Positions 22,614 to 33,461 of a stretch of 64,000 nt of DNA are shown piece by piece; positions within the stretch are counted from its first letter, which is position 1; the number at the start of each line of letters is the position of its first letter. The notes beneath the pieces were generated by a model, which searched no databases, was not told where the DNA came from, and was given only the letters and a program-made list of their open reading frames with translations. Made by a program: the position numbers and the translations under genes. This DNA comes from Nicotiana tabacum. Lineage: Eukaryota > Streptophyta > Magnoliopsida > Solanales > Solanaceae. The stretch covers positions 44,401,348-44,465,347 of the forward strand of contig NC_134102.1 in NCBI RefSeq assembly GCF_000715075.1, in the 5' to 3' direction.

Positions 22614-23641
22614 TTCACCTTGTCCGAAGATGGAACCTTGTTCAGAAGAATGTTCGATGGTCCATTAGCAATATGTCTAGAACCAAGAGACACCGAGTAT
22701 GTTCTGAGGGAAGTTCACGAGGGCACTTGCGGGAATCACTCCGGTGCCGAATCATTGATTCTAAAGGTAATCAGAGCCGGCTATTACTAGGATCGACATG
22801 GAAAAAGATGCAAACGAGTTTATTCGAAAATGTGACAAATGTCAAAGGCATGTACCAATGATTCACCAACCCGGGGAACCGCTCCATTCGGTCTTATCAC
22901 CATGGCCATTTATGAAAAGGAAGTCATCGATATCATTTGGGATCACATCATATGTCGATTCGGGTTGCCTTCTGAAATTGTGTGTGATAACGAAAAATAG
23001 TTTATCGGCAGCAAAGTAACATAATTTCTCGAAGATCACAAGATTAAAAGAATCATATCAACACCTTATCATCCCAGAGGGAACGGTCAAGCCGAATCAA
23101 CCAACAAAACCATCATCCAAAAATTTAAGAAGAGGCTAACCGACACCAAATTAAAGTGGAAGGAAATTCTACCCGAAATTCTCTGGGCATACCGCACAAT
23201 CTCGAAGTCCAGTGTCGGGGCTACCCCATTTTCATTAGTTTATGGCGCCGAAGCTCTAATACCGGTTGAAGTCGGAGAGTCGAGTATCCGGTATCGATAC
23301 ACAACTAAGGAATCAAATGACGAGGCCATGAACACAAGCCTAGAACTATTGGATGAAAGGCGCGAAACAACCCTCATCCAACTAGCCGCCCAAAAGCAAC
23401 GGATCGAGAGATACTACAATTGAAGAGCCAACCTTCGGTATTTCAATTTCAGGGATTTAGTACTGAGAAAAGTCACCCTCAACACCGAAATTCCAATGAA
23501 GGGAAATTAAGTCCGAATTAGGAAGGACCACACCAAATTCTCGAGGTCACTGGGAAAGGGTCCTACAAGCTCGGCACGATGAATGGGGAGCAACTGCCTA
23601 GCAATTGGAACATATCTCACCTAAAGCGGTACTACTACTGA
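22614..23641 (+). pseudogene. Integrase of the Tat element with a core deletion
   Basis: Zinc-finger parts are visible as HEGTCGNHSG and CDKCQRHVP. The reading then passes from LSPWPFMK straight to KEVIDIIWDHIICRFG, so the segment carrying the first catalytic Asp and the next strands is missing near 22915. The second Asp (VCDNEK) and the Glu region (HPRGNGQAESTNK) follow, then the C-terminal part ending HLKRYYY and TGA at 23639-23641. Several stops and at least two frameshifts are present. Confidence 0.83.
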
Positions 23642-24895
23642 GGTATGCCTTTTTTTCCTTTTCCTTTTTCTTTTTTCATATTAACGCTTGCAGGTGGTCG
23701 ACAAGAAACGAGGATGGATTTTTTAGCTAACGGCACGAAGCCTTTAGGTCTGAAAGCACGTGTTGCACTCTTTTTCCCTCAGACCAATTTTTTCCCAAAT
23801 GGGTTTTCTCGGCAAGGTTTTTAATGAGGCAACGACGAATCGTGCTAACTTAGAATCAAGCCCAATTAAGAATCGGCATCGGAGATCCATTCGACATTAT
23901 TCGAGGTTCCTTTGCAATCAACCTCGAATAATGGGGGGCTACCCCCGGATATGCGTTATCTTCGAATATCAACTCTAGAAAGGAAACTACTTCATAAAGA
24001 GAGGATCTCAATAGATAGGATTTATTGTAAGGGTCAAACGGTCAAATCGAACCGTGCCCATATAGATTACTCGAACCCTGTTTCAATCGAGAATAATGAG
24101 AAATATGTTCCTTACAAACATATTATACTTAAAAACTTTTTTGTCTTCTCTCTTTACTAAAAATTTCGTACTTCCACAACCCCAAGGGCCGCACTTAACA
24201 GGAACACGAGCAATCACGTCATCGGGCCTCGGGATCAAAAGACCCAATAGGCAACGCCTCGATTTCTAAAAGTTATGGCCCCACCACTCAGCAACCATTA
24301 TCTCGAACACACCCAGATAAAACGAGAAAATAAACCCAATGGGTAACTCTCAAACTAAGAGGCTATGGACAATTAAAAATGGCTCAGAGACGTCTGAAAA
24401 CCGTAACAAAAGTAGTCCTTCGAAAAATAAAAAATACTTTCACAACCGGTTCTAAGGGCTATCCTCGGCAAAATCTCAAACTTTGGTAACATCGAACCAC
24501 AATAACGCCTTAATCCAAAAAGGAAATAAAGGCAAGGTTTGTTCGAACCCTCGAACACAACCTTATTGTTTCATGCTAAGGCATTTCTAACCTTTGTAAG
24601 CACAAATAAGGCAAAGGAAAAATACGATAGCTAAAAGGGAAATAAAAGCCTTATATTTATACACAATCGGTTTTTACAAAGACCAAATCGGCCTAAATTT
24701 ACAACAGCCAAAAAATGGCCTCGGGAAAAATACAAAAGGAAAAACAAAAAGTCCTAAGAGGCTTGGTTTTACGGAGGTTGCACTCCCATCCTCGGGATCT
24801 TCTCCATCTTCGAATTCACTCAAACTCTCGGAGTCTTCCTCAGAGAAGGCCAGCTTCCGGGCCCTAACTTCCTTTGCTCTAGCCTTTTGATCTCA
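23642..24895. other. Noncoding spacer between integrase and antisense ORF
   Basis: Begins with a pyrimidine run (23649-23680). No domain is readable on either strand; short ORFs here show no family resemblance. Long noncoding spacers at this place are usual for Tat elements. Confidence 0.6.
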
Positions 24896-25573
24896 GACAT
24901 GATATCGAAGCCCTGAGCCCTGAGCCCCCTCGAGGGTTTCCCCTCGATCCTGCCACTTCATATGTTCAATCATGCCCTTGTCCTGGTTGACTTCGACATC
25001 AACCCTAAACTGGGCAACTTTAGCATTAGGTCTTTTGTTAGCCACGATTACCTCATACCTGGCTACGGCAGCCTCGGATCTTGCCACCTCGAGTTCGTCG
25101 GTCAAGCTTGCCTTATCAGAAATGGCCAAATCCAACCGGTACTGAAGCTCCTTGATCTTTTCAACCTGCACTGAGGCCTTCTCTTTTGCAGTCTGAAGCT
25201 GGGCCTCGGCCGACTCCAATTGAGCTTGGACGATCTCTTTTTTTGAGGCCAGAATGTCCATGTTCTTTTTGAATTCTTTTGCCTCTGCCTCTATTGCATT
25301 CACCTGCATTTGGAGACGTCCGATTTGTTCGAGCCTCTGTCGGTCCTGCAGAATAGGATCATTAGTAGTTATCTCCACTTCATCTTCACTATCATGAAGT
25401 ACTCGAAATACCTGCTCAGTTATCTTGGTATGCTCATCTCAAGCCATTCCCAAATCTGCCTGAAGCTTCTCACTAAGAAACTTGTAGGTATCACTTTTCT
25501 CGGTGAGGTTCTGAACCGCAACATCATGCTCCTCCCGGATTCGGAGGAAAACCTCATGATGCAACACCGAAGC

Positions 25574-25652
25574 CTGCAAACCAGGAAGAAGATGTTAGAA
25601 TTATCTACAATTCTAAATATAAAAGAAACAATAGAGGCACCCTCGAAATTAC
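25574..25652 (-). other. Inferred intron in the antisense ORF
   Basis: 79 bases, GTAATT...TTGCAG on the minus strand with a pyrimidine-rich 3' end. Exon readings on both sides join in one coding phase. Confidence 0.65.
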
Positions 25653-26495
25653 CCGGTTCAGAGCATGTTGGGCCTCGTTGAAAAGGCATGCGGCTCCTAC
25701 CATATTCATCACAGCTTGATCCTTGTCAGTCACCAAGGATCTCAGATAACTAGCAATCCCTATGTGCGGAAAGAAAAATTGGGCATCCTCCAAGACAGAA
25801 AGCACTATCTTCCGCCTACGATCGGGATTAATGCTCGGGGCCGAGAATAGGTCCACCAGTTTTGGGCTCGATAAAGACCCAACAGCGCCCGACCATGATA
25901 CTTTCCTCAGTACCAGTAATCCACTAAACCCGGTAATATCCTCCGAGGCGGCAGACTCGAGCCCATCCAAAAAACCACGGATATCGGTTGTCCCCTGAAT
26001 ACCCTCATAAGATCGACTTTCCAACATGTTGGCCTCACGGATCATAGCATTCGAAATCTGAGGGGATCCGAAAATATCGACCATCCTGAGCTCGTCCCCC
26101 AAGACATCTACCGCTACTCGAGAAGCCTCACCCCTGATCTCTCCTTCGATTATCTTAGCTCAGTACGGAGTGGCCTCAACTTCTTCTGGTTCGGGAATTA
26201 TTGCTAGAGTTCCCTCACCAACCTCCGCCAATTCGGAGGATTTTTGTATCAAAATGTTAGCCCGTACACAGGCTTCTTCCTCTTCTCCTTATTCGGGCTC
26301 GTCCCTCAATCGGCGGATCAAGTCTGAAGGCATAATACCAGAGACCCCCTGGGCTTGCGAGACTTCCTCGTCAGTTTTTTCTTTTCCGATACCGGTGAAC
26401 TCAGAGCCTCTTTCTCTTCTTCTCTTTGGCCTGCTTCGGAGCAGGGATTTCTTCATCACCAGATGGGGGCCTCATGGCAACTTCCTTCCCAAGGC

Positions 26496-26566
26496 CTGCA
26501 AAGAAAAAAAAGGGAATACGCTAGAGAAGAAGATCAAATGATAACCGTTCTAAGAAAGAAACTTAC
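26496..26566 (-). other. Inferred intron in the antisense ORF
   Basis: 71 bases, consensus donor GTAAGT and acceptor TTTTCTTTGCAG on the minus strand. The flanking readings SKGR, stop, EARNHG and LGKEVAMRPPSGDEE join in one phase. Confidence 0.72.
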
Positions 26567-26695
26567 CATGATTGCGGGCCTCTCATCGACCTTTTGAAAA
26601 TTTAAACCAAGCGCGCTCAGAGTATGGTCTCTGTAACACCAGACCTTCAACCTATTGCTTAAGTTCCGGAATCAGTTCCGGCATCTAGGACACAT

Positions 26696-26779
26696 CTGTA
26701 ACAACATAGAAAAATAGTGGATAAAGAAAATGAAAAGTAAAGCCACAAAATTGAACATTCAAATGGGAATACTACTTAT
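26696..26779 (-). other. Inferred intron with decayed donor in the antisense ORF
   Basis: The acceptor side ends TTGTTACAG on the minus strand. The expected donor reads ATAAGTAG in place of GTAAGTAG, after FPEKWNVNH. The exon resumes at 26695. Confidence 0.5.
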
Positions 26780-27446
26780 GATTCACATTCCATTTCTCAG
26801 GGAACGGCATGCCTTCGGTAGAGATCAGGTCCCAAGTCTTGATTCGAAAAAAGCGGTCCATCGAACCTCGCTCGCGAGTGTCATCTATGATCGAGAATGG
26901 GGCTTTGGTGGCTCGGTGAGCAAGCTTGATTGGCCCCCCTCGGTAGAGCCGGGGACTGTAAATACACATAAGGTGATCGAGGGTAAATGGACACCCCTCG
27001 ATTTTGCTCGTGAAGAATCAGAGGATAATCACTATTCTCCAAAAAAAGGTGGATTTGGCTAAGGGTCACGTCGTATCTCTTGCAGAAGTCGACGATGATA
27101 GGGTCTAAGGGACCTAATGTGAAAGAGTAAGTGTAAACACTTAAGAACCCCTCCACGTGGGTAGTAATTGATTCTTCAGGCGCTGGGACTACCACATGCT
27201 TTTCTCCCCGGTTGCATTCCTTTTTCACTTTGTCGAGGATTTCTAGGTGATTAAACATATGTACCTCGAGATAAGCTCACATCAGCCTAGTACTGAGGAG
27301 GGTTTTTTGACTTTAAAGTCGATAACAGTAGAGCACCCTACCGGAACGAATTCCTCAGGGTGGGGCTCCGCCGTATCCTCACCGCCGACAGGTCGCGATG
27401 AAGAAGCGGTTTCTTTTTGCGGCACTATTTTAGAGGTTTTCACCAT

Positions 27447-27793
27447 TGGTGAGCAAGAAAAGAAAGAATTATGATGATATGCGATTTAATGGGAGTTCTA
27501 GAAATTTGGGTCTAAAAATTATGAAGCAAAGAGATTCTTCTGAGGAAGATCCAAGAATAGAGAAGAAACTTTGAATGTAAAGATTGAATGAAGAAAAGAT
27601 TGGGCTCTTATAGGTGGCTGGCAATAGTTCGGAATCGATAATGGCCGACCAACAACTGACAGGAAATTAATGCCTTGGTAACTAGACCGACGGGACATTT
27701 CGTCGCATACATCATAATCGGGCTCGTCGCTGACATCATTACCCATCAGGTCGGAGTTCGTAAGTTCATATTGTTTCTCGTCATCTTCTTTCT
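27447..27793. promoter_or_regulatory. Region between antisense ORF start and 3' LTR
   Basis: About 350 bases upstream of the antisense start. It would hold that gene's promoter and 5' UTR if it has its own. On the minus strand ATAAGAG at about 27610 and other AT-rich words are seen, but no convincing TATA box. Confidence 0.35.
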
Positions 27794-27812
27794 GAGAAAC
27801 GAGGGGACTATC
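27794..27812 (+). other. Polypurine tract of the Tat element
   Basis: GAGAAACGAGGGG followed by ACTATC lies immediately before the 3' LTR start TGTATACGG. Confidence 0.75.
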
Positions 27813-28596
27813 TGTATACGGTCATAACCGAGGTTGCCCTTAATATGATTAATCGAGACTGGAACATGATAGATCAAGGTTCAACTTCGTATAATATCGA
27901 GCTATAATACGAAGTTAGGTTGCCGAGCTCGTGACCTAGAGACCGACCAAGATCAATATCGGTCAAGATTGAGACCGAGAAAAATAGAGACAGATCGAGA
28001 TTGGTCAAGATTGAGACCGAGCAGAATAAAGACCGGAAAAGATCGGCCAAGATTGAGATCGAGCAGAATAGAGATCGGTCAAGATTGAGACCAAGAAAAA
28101 TATAGACCGATCAAGTGCATGATCGGTCAAAATTGAAACCGAACCAGAAAATAATAAAGCCGGTATATCCGTAATTTGGGCGAGAAGCTCGGCGGAAATC
28201 CCGGCGCATATAATGGAAAGACCAATTAATTAATCTATCATGGAATTCCTTCTGTATTAAGAATTATAAACAAAGTAGGACTTTCCCACTATATAAATGG
28301 GTTTTTTGATCATTTGTAGGACATTCGGAAAGCAATAAAAAATAACACATTACCTTCTTTGAAAGCTTGATAATCTTGTTACTCTGTTCTTACATCAGCC
28401 GAATCCTTACTTGTTTGGAAGGAGACCGAATTCAAGGGAAAAAGCTAATTGATTTATTTGCTTTGCATTTATCTCTTTTGTAGATAATTATAGTACTGAT
28501 ATATATTTATACATTTTTCTGATTTATATTAAGTTATATCACGTATCCTTAGAGCCACGTATAAATTCAATTGTTATCCATTTTTTTGGGTAAACA
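27813..28596 (+). repeat. 3' LTR of the Tat element
   Basis: 784 bp, TGTATACGGTC to TAAACA, pairing with 7438-8273. Fewer tandem units in the internal array explain most of the length difference. Confidence 0.92.
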
Positions 28597-28693
28597 ATAA
28601 TAAAGCCAAAATATCGCAAAACAAAATTGGTTCAGTTACAATGAGGATGATATGGTATGTTGCTACTACAGATAATAAGTATAATAAAATCAC
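28597..28693 (-). other. PPR intron, right remainder with inferred donor
   Basis: On the minus strand the coding reading ...PQLALR is followed by GTGATTTT at 28693, a plausible donor. With 6954-7437 this gives an original intron of roughly 580 bases into which the Tat element inserted. Confidence 0.45.
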
Positions 28694-28823
28694 CCGGAGC
28701 GCTAATTGGGGCTAAGATTTTAGCTGTTTTAAGAGCTCAACAACTGCAGAACCATCTGCATACCTCCTAAACAAAAAAAAAACCCTCTATCAGTTAATAT
28801 TCTCTCAATCTTGTCAGTGTCAC
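28694..28823 (-). pseudogene. PPR gene fragment, end of exon 1
   Basis: On the minus strand 28823 opens with DTDKIERILTDRG, which continues the frame left at 34017. A run of ten T residues follows, causing a one-base frameshift, then RRYADGSAVVELLKQLKS, a stop, and PQLALR. The ELLKQLKSxPxLAL pattern is the common N-terminal lead-in of PPR proteins. One stop and one frameshift are present. Confidence 0.65.
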
Positions 28824-29367
28824 TGTGGGGCCCATATTGAAGAAAAACAAAAAAGAAATGAAGAAAAATGGGATAGGAGATGCCTAACTTTGTTGACAAC
28901 TTTGTTGAAGAAAAAATGGGATAGGTGTCTAACTTTGTTGAAGAAAATGGGAGGTGCCTAACTTTGTTGAAATATTATAGGACTAAATCAACAACAAGTC
29001 ATCTTCTTTGTAGTAGTTGGATGGCATCTCTTACTATAAATAGAGGCCTCCATTCTTCCTTTCAATTACACCAAAATAAGAGAGAAGCAATAGAAGTTAG
29101 ACAGAGTAATCCACAGATTGTAGTCTATGAGATAAATAGGGAGTGTGAGTAATATTATAGTGAGGTGTTTTAAATATAGATTGTTATTTCTTTCAAAATT
29201 GTAGTAGTCTCTTGACACTAATAAGTTGTAATATTATAGTGGTTATATTACTCCGCTCGAGTATTGTATTTTATCCATTAAAAGAGTTGGTGTCGTTGTT
29301 ACTCTCTTGTGTTATTATTATTTTTCGTGGATATTATTCCTGGGCAGGATTATTATTTTTTCCAACA
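28824..29367 (+). repeat. 5' LTR of the copia element
   Basis: 544 bp, TGTGGGGCCC to TCCAACA. Tandem TAACTTTGTTGA-type words are near its start. A TATA-like TACTATAAATAGAGG at 29032-29046 is repeated in the 3' LTR and is a good promoter candidate. Confidence 0.93.
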
Positions 29368-29370
29368 ACG

Positions 29371-29382
29371 TGGTATCAGAGC
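29371..29382 (+). other. Primer binding site (Met-initiator type)
   Basis: TGGTATCAGAGC, a perfect plant Met-initiator primer site three bases after the LTR. Confidence 0.92.
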
Positions 29383-29383
29383 C

Positions 29384-30320
29384 ATGGAGAATAATGGTTC
29401 GTTATCTTTTCAGTACCCCCGTCTCACAAAAGATAATTATGAGAAATGGTGTCTACGTATGAAAGCCATTCTTAGCTCCCAGGATGTGTGGAAAATCGTA
29501 GATAGAGGGTATGCAAAACCCGATAATGAGGAAGCTCTGCCTCAAGATGAAAAAGAAGTCTTTGCAAAGAAAAGAAAGAAGGATCAACAATCCCTCACGC
29601 TCATCCACCAATGTTTGGATGATACCATGTTTGAGAAGGTGGCAAATGCTACCACCTCAAAAGAAGCTTGGGAGATTTTACAAAATTCTCTTCAAGGAGT
29701 TGACAAAGTGAGGAAGGTAAAACTTCAAACTCTAAGGGCTGATTTTGAAGTCTTAAAATTGAAAGAATCCGAATGCATTTCGGATTATTGTTCAAAAGTG
29801 AAGGCTGTTGTGAATCAATTAAGAAGATACAGGGAGGACAAAGAAGATGTCCGCGTGGTAGAAAAGTTACTTCATACTTTAACACCTAAATTTGATTTTG
29901 TGGTGTGTGCTATTGAGGAGTCTAAAGATTTAGACTCTATGATGGTGGAGCAATTGGAAGGTTATTTACATGCCCATGAAGAAAAGATCAAAAGGAGACA
30001 AGAAGTGTCATTGGAGCAACTTCTTAAAACTCTGGCATCCTTCAAGGATTATGGAGGTGAAAAAAGCTATCGAGGGAATGGACGGGGACGAGGCCGTGGG
30101 GTCATGAAAGAGGAAGAAGTAACAGTAACAACCTCAACAATCAAGTTAAAATCCACCAAACATTCAGAGGTCATGGTCGTGGACATAGAGGAGGAAGAGG
30201 ACGTGGCTACTACCAAGAAAATAATGGACAAAGGTACGACAAATCAAAAATTGAGTGTTATAATTGTCATAAATTTGGCATTACTCTTGGGAATATCGTA
30301 GCAATGTTGAAGAAAAAGCT
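29384..30320 (+). pseudogene. gag and nucleocapsid of the copia element
   Basis: Starts at ATG 29384 (MENNGSLSFQYPRLTKDNYE), overlapping the end of the primer-site region; the longer ORF start at 29309 lies in the LTR. The UBN2-type gag follows (AWEILQNSLQGVDKVRKVKL, LHTLTPKFDFVVCAIEES). Near 30105 a frameshift leaves the Arg/Gly-rich stretch. The zinc knuckle (CYNCHKFGHYSWEY) is then in another frame at about 30256-30297, with its last Cys changed to Tyr. Gag would build the particle and bind RNA. Confidence 0.85.
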
Positions 30321-30806
30321 AACCTTGTTGACGACAATAAAGAAGAAGTTGAGTCAACATTGTTGATAGCACTCAAGGAAGAAGACAGGGATGATTGCAG
30401 CTCGTTGTATTTGGACAATGGAACAACCAATCATATGTGTGGATGCAAAGAGAAGTTTGTGGAGATCAATAAAATGGTGAGAGGTAATGTGTCCTTTGGA
30501 GATACCTCAAAGATTCAAATCGAAGGGATAGATATGATTCTGATCTCCTGTAAAAATGGTGACCAGAAGTTAATTCAAGATGTTTATTATGTCCCAAAAT
30601 TAAAAAGTAATATTTTGAGTTTGGGCCAACTTCTTGAAAAGGAATATGACATCCACATGAAAAATATGCATCTTTGTCTTAGAGATTCAAGTGGAATTCT
30701 AATTGTTAAAGTGAATATGGCTAAGAATATATTATTCTCTCTGAATCTTAAGACAATTGATGCAAAGTGTTTGAAGGCTAATGTGCAAGATGAATCATGG
30801 TGCTGA
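30321..30806 (+). pseudogene. Protease region of the copia element
   Basis: Open reading with LYLDNGTTNHMCG, where the usual D-S/T-G active site is D-N-G, followed by the GxxVSFGDTSKIQIEG block, LKSNILSLGQLLE and the linker towards integrase. The Asp is kept but the altered neighbour may weaken it. It stops at TGA 30804, just before the integrase zinc finger. Confidence 0.82.
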
Positions 30807-31809
30807 CACATGCGATTTGGGCACTTGAATTTTGAAGCGCTCAAATAAATGCGAGAAAAGAACATGGCGTATGGGATACCATCAATAAGCCATCACAATC
30901 AATTATGTGAAGCTAGTCTTCTTGGAAAACATGCAAAGAGGAGTTTTCCAAAGGAGGCCATGTCAATATCAACCAAACCGCTCCAGCTTGTTCACACTGA
31001 TGTGTGTAGACCAATCAATCTACATTCCTTTGGTAAAAGTAAATACGTTCTGCTTTTCATTGATGACTTTAGTAGAAAGACTTGGGTTTATTTCTTGAAC
31101 CAAAAATTTGAAGCTTTTGCTGTTTTTAAAAATTTTAAAGTACTTGTGGAAAAAGAAAGTGGCTATGAAATAAAAGCTTTAAGGTCCGATAGAGGAGGCG
31201 AATTCACTTTAAAAGAATTTAATAACTTCCGTCAATCTCATGGAATTCGTCGCCCTCTAACGGTACCTTATTCACCCCCAACAAAATAGAGTTGCAGAGA
31301 GAAAGAATAGAACAATTCTTAATATGGCTAGATGTATGTTGAAAGCTAAAAGTATGCCCAAGGAATTTTGGGACGAAGCTATTTCTTGTGCAGTTTATTT
31401 GAACAACAGGTCTCCAATAAGGAATGTTAGAGATCAAACCCCTAAAGAAGCATGGAGTGGAAGAAATCCAAGTATTAATCACTTGAGAATATTTGGGAGC
31501 ATAGCCTATGCTCATGTGCCACAACAAGGGAGAGCGAAGCTTGACGAACGAAGTGTCAAGCATGTGTTTGTTGGCTATGATACGAGTTCAAAAGACTACA
31601 AGTTATACAACCCAAGCAGCGGTAAGGTGGTGGTAAGTCGCGATGTTGAATTTGATAAAGAATTGGCATGGAACTGGGAAGCTCAGGAAGAAACTTCATA
31701 TGATTTTCTTCCATACTTTGGTGATGAAAAAGAACCAGAGACAGTGAAACCTGTGCAGGATACAATTCCACCTCCTTCTCCAACCAATGTTGTATCTCCC
31801 TCTTCTTAA
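30807..31809 (+). pseudogene. Integrase of the copia element
   Basis: The zinc-finger His pair is in HMRFGHLNFEALK, followed by a stop. The core has HTDVCRP (first Asp), FIDDFSRKTWVYFL, and LRSDRGGEF (second Asp). At about 31280 a base loss turns the Q-N-G-V-A-E-R-K-N region into another frame, where QNRVAERKNRT (with Glu) is still readable. The C-terminal part (31324-31809) has LNNRSPIRN, TPKEAWSGRNPSI and the HVFVGYD motif. Not functional as it stands. Confidence 0.87.
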
Positions 31810-31859
31810 GAAAGTTCAAATGAACAGCCGCAAAGGACAAAGAGTATTCAATAACTCTT

Positions 31860-32740
31860 TGAGGACACAGAAGAAGTTACTAATTTTGATTTTTATATTG
31901 TCTCTTTGCTGACAGTGAACCAGTGAACTTTGATGAAGTTGTTACAGACAAAAGTGGAGACAAGCCATGGAGGAGGAGATCAAGTCAATAGAGAAGAACA
32001 ATATCTGAGAGTTAACAACTCTTCCCAAGGGTCATCGAGCAATTGGAGTTAAATGAGTATACAAGACAAAGAAGAATACTGATGGAGATGTGGAGAAATA
32101 CAAAGCATGACTTGCAGCTAAGGGATACAAGCAAAGGCAAGGCATTGACTATGAAGAAGTCTATGAACATGTTGCCCGCATGGAGACGATTCGTTTGCTC
32201 ATCTCTTTGGTGACGCAAATGAAGTGGAAGATTCATCAACTAGATGTGAAGTCAGCTTTTTTGAATGGCTATCTTGAAGAAGAAGTTTATGTTGAACAAC
32301 CATTGGGCTTTGTGGTCAAAAACCATGAAGATAAAGTGTTGCGGTTGAAGAAAGATTTATATGGATTAAAGCAAGTCCCACGAGCATGGAATAGTTGCAT
32401 CGACAAGTATTTTCAAGACAATGGGTTTACTCATTATCTCCATGAATATGCTATTTACCTTAAAGTTCATACTAATGGAGATATTTTACTTGTTTGTCTT
32501 TATGTTGATGATCTTATTTTCACGAGTAATAACCCAGGTTTGTTTGCAGCTTTTAAGAAAGATATTTCTCGTAAGTTCGAGATGATAGACGTAGGGCTCA
32601 TGTCATACTACTTGGGCCTTGAAGTGAAGCAGATGGAGGATGGAATTTTTATCTCTCAAGATAGCTATACAAAAGAGATATTGAAGAAGTTCAACATGTT
32701 CGATTGTAACCCCATGAACACCGATGAAGAGTAGGAAAAA
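31860..32740 (+). pseudogene. Reverse transcriptase of the copia element
   Basis: The first 300 bases hold the RT N-terminus in several frames with stops. From 32180 there is a clean 184-codon stretch: IHQLDVKSAFLNGYLEEEVY with the first Asp, LKKDLYGLKQVPRAW, and LYVDDLIFTSN with the catalytic pair. It ends at a TAG near 32732 followed by an overlapping frame carrying RNase H. Confidence 0.88.
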
Positions 32741-33440
32741 ATTGTCCAAGTTTGATGAAGGAGAAAAAGTAGATCCCACATTTTTCAAAAGTCTTGTGGG
32801 AAGTTTGAGGTGCTTGATTTGTACGAGGCCAGATATACTCTTTGCAGTTGGAGTAGTAAGCCGCTTCATGGAAGCTTCTACCTCCACTCACTTGAAGGTC
32901 ACTAGAAGAATTCTTCGTTACCTGAAAGGTACGATCGACTTTGGGTTATTTTCTTCTTCTTCTAATGATTTCAACTTTATGGGATTTTGTGATAGTGATT
33001 ATGCGGGAGATATTGATGATAGAAAAAGCACAACTGGCTTTGTGTTTTCTTGGGTGATTCTATTATTTCTTGGAGTTCAAAGAAACAGTCCATAGTTACT
33101 CTCTCGACTTGTGAAGCCGAATATATAGCAACAACATGAGGTACCTGTCATGCTATTTGGCTAAGAAGATTATTGAAGGAGCTCAATTTGCCACAAATTG
33201 AAACTACAGAGATTTGTATTGATAACAAATCTGCACGGGCACTCGCCAAGAATCTGGTGTATCATAATCGAAGCAAGCGTATATATACAATTTCACTTCA
33301 TCAGAGAGTGCATTGCCAAGAAGGAAGTCAAGTTCAAATATGTGAAGTCTCATGATCAGGCTGCAGATATCTTTACAAAGCCTCTTAAATTTGAGAATTT
33401 TCAGAGATTGAGATCAAGTCTTGGAATGAAAAAGAAAAAA
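32741..33440 (+). pseudogene. RNase H of the copia element
   Basis: Readable as GSLRCLICTRPDILFAVGVVS, then GFCDSDYAGDIDDRKSTTGF (Asp residues). A frameshift near 33055 leads to TLSTCEAEYIA (Glu), ICIDNKSARAL, and VKSHDQAADIFTKPL near the end. At least two frameshifts and one stop are present. The purine tract begins just after it. Confidence 0.85.
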
Positions 33441-33444
33441 ATCA

Positions 33445-33461
33445 AAATTAAGGGAGAGATT
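33445..33461 (+). other. Polypurine tract of the copia element
   Basis: AAATTAAGGGAGAGATT lies directly before TGTGGGGC of the 3' LTR. Confidence 0.8.

Larger units (their letters stand above)
24896..27446 (-). pseudogene. Antisense ORF of the Tat element with apparent introns
   Basis: Likely start at ATG 27446 (MVKTSKIVPQKETASSSRP). An N-terminal region, VEGFLSVYTYSFTLGPLDPI and VDFCKRYDVTLSQIHLFLEN, resembles the domain databases call 'putative gypsy type transposon'. After a Lys-rich basic block (APKQAKEKKRK) and an acidic region, the C-terminus is a long coiled coil (24893-25378). GT-AG introns are inferred at 26496-26566 and 25574-25652, and a decayed one at 26696-26779; removing them joins the reading in frame (EARNHG to LGKEVAMRP; EAQHALNR to ASVLHHEVFLR). 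Several stops make this copy defective. Antisense accessory genes are known in Grande-type Tat elements; the function here is unknown. Confidence 0.8.
7438..28596 (+). mobile_element. Tat-lineage Ty3/gypsy retrotransposon, interrupted
   Basis: Order on the plus strand: 5' LTR, primer site, gag, protease remnant, RT, gypsy RNase H, second (archaeal-type) RNase H, integrase, noncoding spacer, antisense ORF, purine tract, 3' LTR. The second RNase H and an antisense ORF before the 3' LTR are hallmarks of the Tat clade (established for families such as Grande and Retand). Without the 10.1-kb insertion at 11780-21900 and its 5-bp target repeat it would be about 11.0 kb. Stops, frameshifts and deletions in every ORF make it defective. 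It lies in an intron of the PPR pseudogene. Confidence 0.92.

Noticed and set aside
26170..26541. Plus-strand ORF of 123 codons inside the Tat 3' region
   Set aside because: Shadow of the antisense ORF, which has the recognisable domain pattern and splice-consistent frames on the other strand.
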